Source: Diplonema japonicum
Lineage: Eukaryota; Euglenozoa; Diplonemea; Diplonemida; Diplonemidae
Length of the DNA: 64,000 nt
Assembly: GCA_964019335.1 (NCBI GenBank)
Contig: OZ025659.1
Span: forward strand, 682,001-746,000
Direction: 5' to 3'
Under the pieces are notes generated by a model. That model was not told the origin of the DNA. It saw only the letters and a list, made by a program, of their open reading frames with translations, and ran no database searches. Shown here piece after piece: positions 60,959 through 64,000 of the stretch (position 1 is its first letter; every line of letters starts with the position of its first letter). The position numbers were made by a program, and so were the translations under genes.

Positions 60959-63304
60959 ATGAATCGTAAAGGGATTGTACAAGAAGTATTCAAACGATGT
61001 GTAGAGGTACCAGACCGCAAGGCAATTGTAACACGCGAGAAAGAATGGAGCTACAAGGGGCTCAAGAGTGAGGTAGAAAGGGTGGGAGAGGAGGTGAGAC
61101 ACATGGTACCGGAAGGGGGTGGGGTGGCGGTGGCAATTGAGGTGGGAAGAAGCGCGCAAATGGTGATTTCGCAGCTTGCTGTATGGTACGCAGGGTGCTG
61201 CTGTGTGATGATCGACAGCAGTTGGCCACGAGCACGTAAAGAAAAAGTCCTCAATGACTGCAAGCCTGCTGCTGTGCTCTGTAAGGCACGCATCACACCC
61301 TACGCCATGCCACTGCCGAACCCTTATCTCTATCTATCTTACACATCAGGCTCCACTGGCGTACCCAAGGCTGTGCTTGTCAGGGAGGACAGTGTCTTGA
61401 ACACCCTGGACACCGTCACCTCCCTCCTCCCTCCCATCCCTCCTCGTGGTGTCACGCTCCTTGCCGTCTCGCCCGAGACCTTTGACATTTCATACCTGGA
61501 GCTCTACCTGCCCCTTCTTGTTGGGGGAACAGTTGCGATCCACGTCCCTTCTGAATCCCCCCTGGTAGCAGACATCCAGAGGTACACTCCATGGGCCCTC
61601 CAAGCCACCCCTGCCACATGGCAGCTCCTTCTCGCAGCAGGGTGGGACCCCCTCACACTCCCTAGTACCCGTCTTGTCGGCGGCGAGACCTTTCCTCCCT
61701 CCCTTGCCGCCTCTTTGGTGCAGCACAACAGCATCGTGTTGAACCTCTACGGGCCTACCGAAACCACCATCTGGGTCAGTTCGCACAAGCTGCGCACAAG
61801 CTCATACAAAGAGGGCGTTCCTATCGGGGACCCGTTTCCCGGGAACACGTTCACGCTCACACCGCAGCCTGGCGGTGGGACGTCCTTCCTCACTGTGCGT
61901 GGCGTCAATGTTGCTGAAGGTTACCTACACGGACAGTCCTTTGAAGGGAGCTACAACACAGGGGACACGTTCGTAGAAACAGCAGAGGGCCTTGTGTTCA
62001 AAGGGAGAAAGGACTCACAGGTTAAAGTGCGAGGGAACAGAATAGAGCTGGGTGGTATTGAGAGCCATGCGCTAGCGGTCGATGGTGTGCAGCAGGCTGT
62101 GGCTGTGGTACAGGGCGACAGTAGTGAAGCGAGAATCGTACTCTATGTGACCCCAGAGGTGGAAAAGAAAGTAGTTATGGCCCACCTTGCTGCGTCCCTA
62201 CCTCAGTACATGCTCCCGACTCTGGTACACGCAGTGGACTCCCTCCCCTTGAATCCAAGCACAGGCAAGGTTGACCGCTCTGCTCTCCCTGACGTGGAGG
62301 ATGCCTACAAAGCTCCCGCTGGGACGTCCCTCCCTGACATCGTGCAGGGTCTTGTCTCAGATCTGCTCGACGCACCTGATTTTCCTTGGGACGCACCACT
62401 GCACCCTACATTGGACTCCATCAGCATCATTATCTTATGTGAACGGCTGGAAAAGCAATTCCTAAAGCTCAATATCGGTGACTGGCACGGGATCAGCGAC
62501 GGTGTGCCCGTGGTGTTAGCTGCGACATCTATCGATGACCTCTGCGGCAAGCTGTGCGGAGCTGTGCCGGAACTAGCTCAGTATAACAGGCGAGGGACGA
62601 AGAAGAAGAAGGCAGGGACCAAAAAGCAAACACCACCCTTGATCGATGCCTGCAAGGCAGGCGATGTAGCGACAGTCACAGAGCTGCTTGCGGGCGGTGA
62701 ATGCATAGAGAGTGCCGACAGGTTTGGGTCGACTGCCATACACTACGCAGCTGGGGCGGGGCATCTGGAGCTGTGCATGCTGCTGGTAGCGAAAGGCGCT
62801 GATGACAGGGTGCCTGATAAAAAAAGTGGGCGGACCACGCTGCACTGGGCAGCTCGCCAGGGGAAGACCGATGTCTGCAGGTGGCTGGTCGAGGACAGAG
62901 AACACGGTGTAGAGGTGAGAGCCAAGGACGACACCACACCTTTGCAACTCGCTGCATGGGGAGGGCACATCGAGACGTGTAAATGGCTAATGACGCAGTC
63001 AGCAAACGTCATGTTTATCAACAAGTGGGGGTGCACTGCTGTGCACTTTGCCTCACTCGCAGGAGAGCTCGACACCTGCAAGTGGCTGCACTCTTTAAGC
63101 CTCGACCTTTCACACGCCAATTACCAAGGTCACAACGCACTTCATAAAGCTGCGTACGGGGGGCACAGGGAGCTGTGTGAATGGCTGCACACCGGACCCC
63201 CTTCAATACCCATCACAGCTGACGTCAGGGACCAGCTCCCTTCAAGACTGGCTGCAAAAGCAGGACACGCAGAGCTTTCAGCCTGGTTATTGTCATTAGA
63301 ATAG
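60959..63304 (+). CDS. Adenylation domain - carrier domain - ankyrin repeat protein
   Basis: A 781-residue single-exon protein. Residues 1-445 are an ANL-type adenylating enzyme with NRPS core motifs: LSYTSGSTGVPKAV (A3, near 126), ETFDISYLELY (A4, with the Asp that usually holds the substrate amino group), LYGPTETTIW (A5), YNTGD (A7), GRKDSQVKVRGNRIELGGIE (A8) and STGKVDRSAL (A10 with the catalytic Lys). A carrier domain follows (about 455-545) with LDSISI at the phosphopantetheine Ser. After a Lys-rich linker come about seven ankyrin repeats (557-781), e.g. TTLHWAARQGKTDVCRWLV. There is no condensation or release domain. The ankyrin part may choose a protein partner or target for the loaded acyl group. 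Confidence 0.88.
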   Translation: MNRKGIVQEVFKRCVEVPDRKAIVTREKEWSYKGLKSEVERVGEEVRHMVPEGGGVAVAIEVGRSAQMVISQLAVWYAGCCCVMIDSSWPRARKEKVLNDCKPAAVLCKARITPYAMPLPNPYLYLSYTSGSTGVPKAVLVREDSVLNTLDTVTSLLPPIPPRGVTLLAVSPETFDISYLELYLPLLVGGTVAIHVPSESPLVADIQRYTPWALQATPATWQLLLAAGWDPLTLPSTRLVGGETFPPSLAASLVQHNSIVLNLYGPTETTIWVSSHKLRTSSYKEGVPIGDPFPGNTFTLTPQPGGGTSFLTVRGVNVAEGYLHGQSFEGSYNTGDTFVETAEGLVFKGRKDSQVKVRGNRIELGGIESHALAVDGVQQAVAVVQGDSSEARIVLYVTPEVEKKVVMAHLAASLPQYMLPTLVHAVDSLPLNPSTGKVDRSALPDVEDAYKAPAGTSLPDIVQGLVSDLLDAPDFPWDAPLHPTLDSISIIILCERLEKQFLKLNIGDWHGISDGVPVVLAATSIDDLCGKLCGAVPELAQYNRRGTKKKKAGTKKQTPPLIDACKAGDVATVTELLAGGECIESADRFGSTAIHYAAGAGHLELCMLLVAKGADDRVPDKKSGRTTLHWAARQGKTDVCRWLVEDREHGVEVRAKDDTTPLQLAAWGGHIETCKWLMTQSANVMFINKWGCTAVHFASLAGELDTCKWLHSLSLDLSHANYQGHNALHKAAYGGHRELCEWLHTGPPSIPITADVRDQLPSRLAAKAGHAELSAWLLSLE

Positions 63305-63326
63305 TTTATTTAAAACTGATGCAGCT

Positions 63327-63343
63327 TGTTTACCACACTGCAG
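63327..63343 (+). promoter_or_regulatory. Acceptor-like CTGCAG in a 45-nt intergenic gap
   Basis: Stop (63302-63304) and next ATG (63350) are only 45 nt apart. TTGTTTACCACACTGCAG ends 6 nt before the ATG. A promoter, poly(A) site and 5'UTR can hardly fit here unless transcripts overlap or are processed from a polycistron. Confidence 0.5.
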
Positions 63344-63349
63344 GGATGA

Positions 63350-64000
63350 ATGGCGACTAGTGATGCAGAATGCAAGTGGGTGAGTGGGATACCAGGGCAG
63401 CTGAATAGTGCCCTCGTCGATGGGTTCATGGTCAAGAAGAGCGGGTGCCAGCATAAGTTTCTGACGCACTTTCACGGCGACCACACAACAGGGTTGTACA
63501 AAAGCTTCAATGAAGGTATCATCTATTGCTCGGAAGTGACGAGGAACTTGGTGATTAGCGAGATTGGCGTCGAACCTAAGAGGGTGGTGGCCTTGCCTCT
63601 GGAGAGGGGGCGGGTCATCGAGACGTTGGGCTTGAAGGTAACTCTAATCGACGCGAACCACTGCCCGGGTGCCGTGGTGATACTGTTCGAGTCGATGCGC
63701 CCGCATGCAGCGTTCTTGGGTGTGCATACAGGGGATTTCAGAGCAGGATCACAACTGATTACCAAGATACAGTCTGCTGTTTCCGCCACTAGAGCTGCGA
63801 AGATAGACAAGCTCTGGCTTGACACGACGTACGCACTCCCTCCTGACAAGTGGCGGCTCCCCCCAATGGGTGACACACTGGATGCAGTGAAGAGGGTTTG
63901 CCTTCAGGAGCTGGAGCGTGACAAGAACACCGTATTCGTGATCGGGATGTATACAATAGGTAAGGAAAGGGTCCTCAATGCGGTGGTCGAGGCCACAGGC
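63350..64000 (+). CDS. SNM1/DCLRE1-type DNA repair nuclease, 5' part
   Basis: The frame starts at ATG 63350 and runs off the window after 217 codons. It is a metallo-beta-lactamase/beta-CASP nuclease. Features seen: ECKWVSGIPG...LVDGF, the metal motif LTHFHGDHTTGL (HxHxDH), IYCSEVTRNL, IDANHCPGAVVILF, VHTGDFRAG (metal Asp), LWLDTTYALP and VIGMYTIGKERVL, which marks the SNM1/PSO2 group. SNM1A/PSO2 is a 5' exonuclease in interstrand crosslink repair, while Artemis and Apollo act in end joining and telomeres. The N-terminus is short, so there is no room for a UBZ finger as in SNM1A. The exact paralogue cannot be decided. No intron is needed in this part. Confidence 0.93.
   Translation, partial: MATSDAECKWVSGIPGQLNSALVDGFMVKKSGCQHKFLTHFHGDHTTGLYKSFNEGIIYCSEVTRNLVISEIGVEPKRVVALPLERGRVIETLGLKVTLIDANHCPGAVVILFESMRPHAAFLGVHTGDFRAGSQLITKIQSAVSATRAAKIDKLWLDTTYALPPDKWRLPPMGDTLDAVKRVCLQELERDKNTVFVIGMYTIGKERVLNAVVEATG

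Noticed and set aside
1-64000. CRISPR arrays, insertion sequences, tRNA and rRNA genes, viral insertions
   Set aside because: I looked for regularly spaced repeats, terminal inverted repeats with transposase frames, tRNA T-arms and rRNA blocks, and saw none I could support.

Overview
This is a 64-kb piece of nuclear DNA from a microbial eukaryote that builds cilia. Genes are interrupted by very small GT-AG introns, mostly 31-64 nt with a GTATG-type donor. Coding DNA is rich in G/C at third positions, while the spacers are full of A, T, G and C homopolymers. TAA, TAG and TGA all act as stops. Ciliary genes (a CFAP210-like coiled coil, EFHB/CFAP21, a tubulin tyrosine ligase-like enzyme, an Sfi1-like protein, a kinesin) point to a flagellate. 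A PARP1-type polymerase, ATG101, LSm7, an SRPK-type kinase, SNM1 nuclease and an ABCC transporter are general eukaryotic functions. I cannot place the organism; nothing here fixes the lineage.

Layout. 1-8.4 kb: end of an unknown gene, glyoxalase I, a TM2 membrane protein, quinolinate synthase (NadA, 3 exons), a secreted SGNH-like protein and a CFAP210-like protein. 8.5-19.4 kb: a 2,304-residue fibronectin-III protein in one exon and an AlkB-like poly-Gln protein. 20.5-31.8 kb: Sfi1-like protein, LSm7, EFHB, an acylphosphatase-like protein, a TTLL, a PPR-like protein and two paralogous lipid-anchored pseudo-caspases. 34.2-48.9 kb: ABCC transporter, a small unknown protein, a J-domain coiled coil, PARP and a lipid-anchored UDP-glucose pyrophosphorylase. 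49.6-64 kb: SRPK-like kinase, Trm9-like methyltransferase, ATG101, a mitochondrial carrier, a nine-exon kinesin, an adenylation-carrier-ankyrin protein and the start of an SNM1/DCLRE1 nuclease.

The strongest large-scale signal is that every gene I can support (29 of 29) lies on the + strand. Spacers are as small as 45 nt, and at least 14 start codons sit 4-34 nt after an AG that looks like a splice acceptor. I infer directional, possibly polycistronic, transcription with trans-splicing or widespread 5'UTR introns. Other unusual points are long poly(A) runs inside introns, poly(A) leaders touching start codons, a UGPase with its own acylation exon, two catalytically dead caspase-fold proteins with acylation signals, an A-domain/carrier/ankyrin fusion, and several hairpin-rich spacer islands that may be non-coding RNAs.

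The exon structures were worked out by hand from splice signals, reading frame and family conservation. They have not been tested against transcripts.
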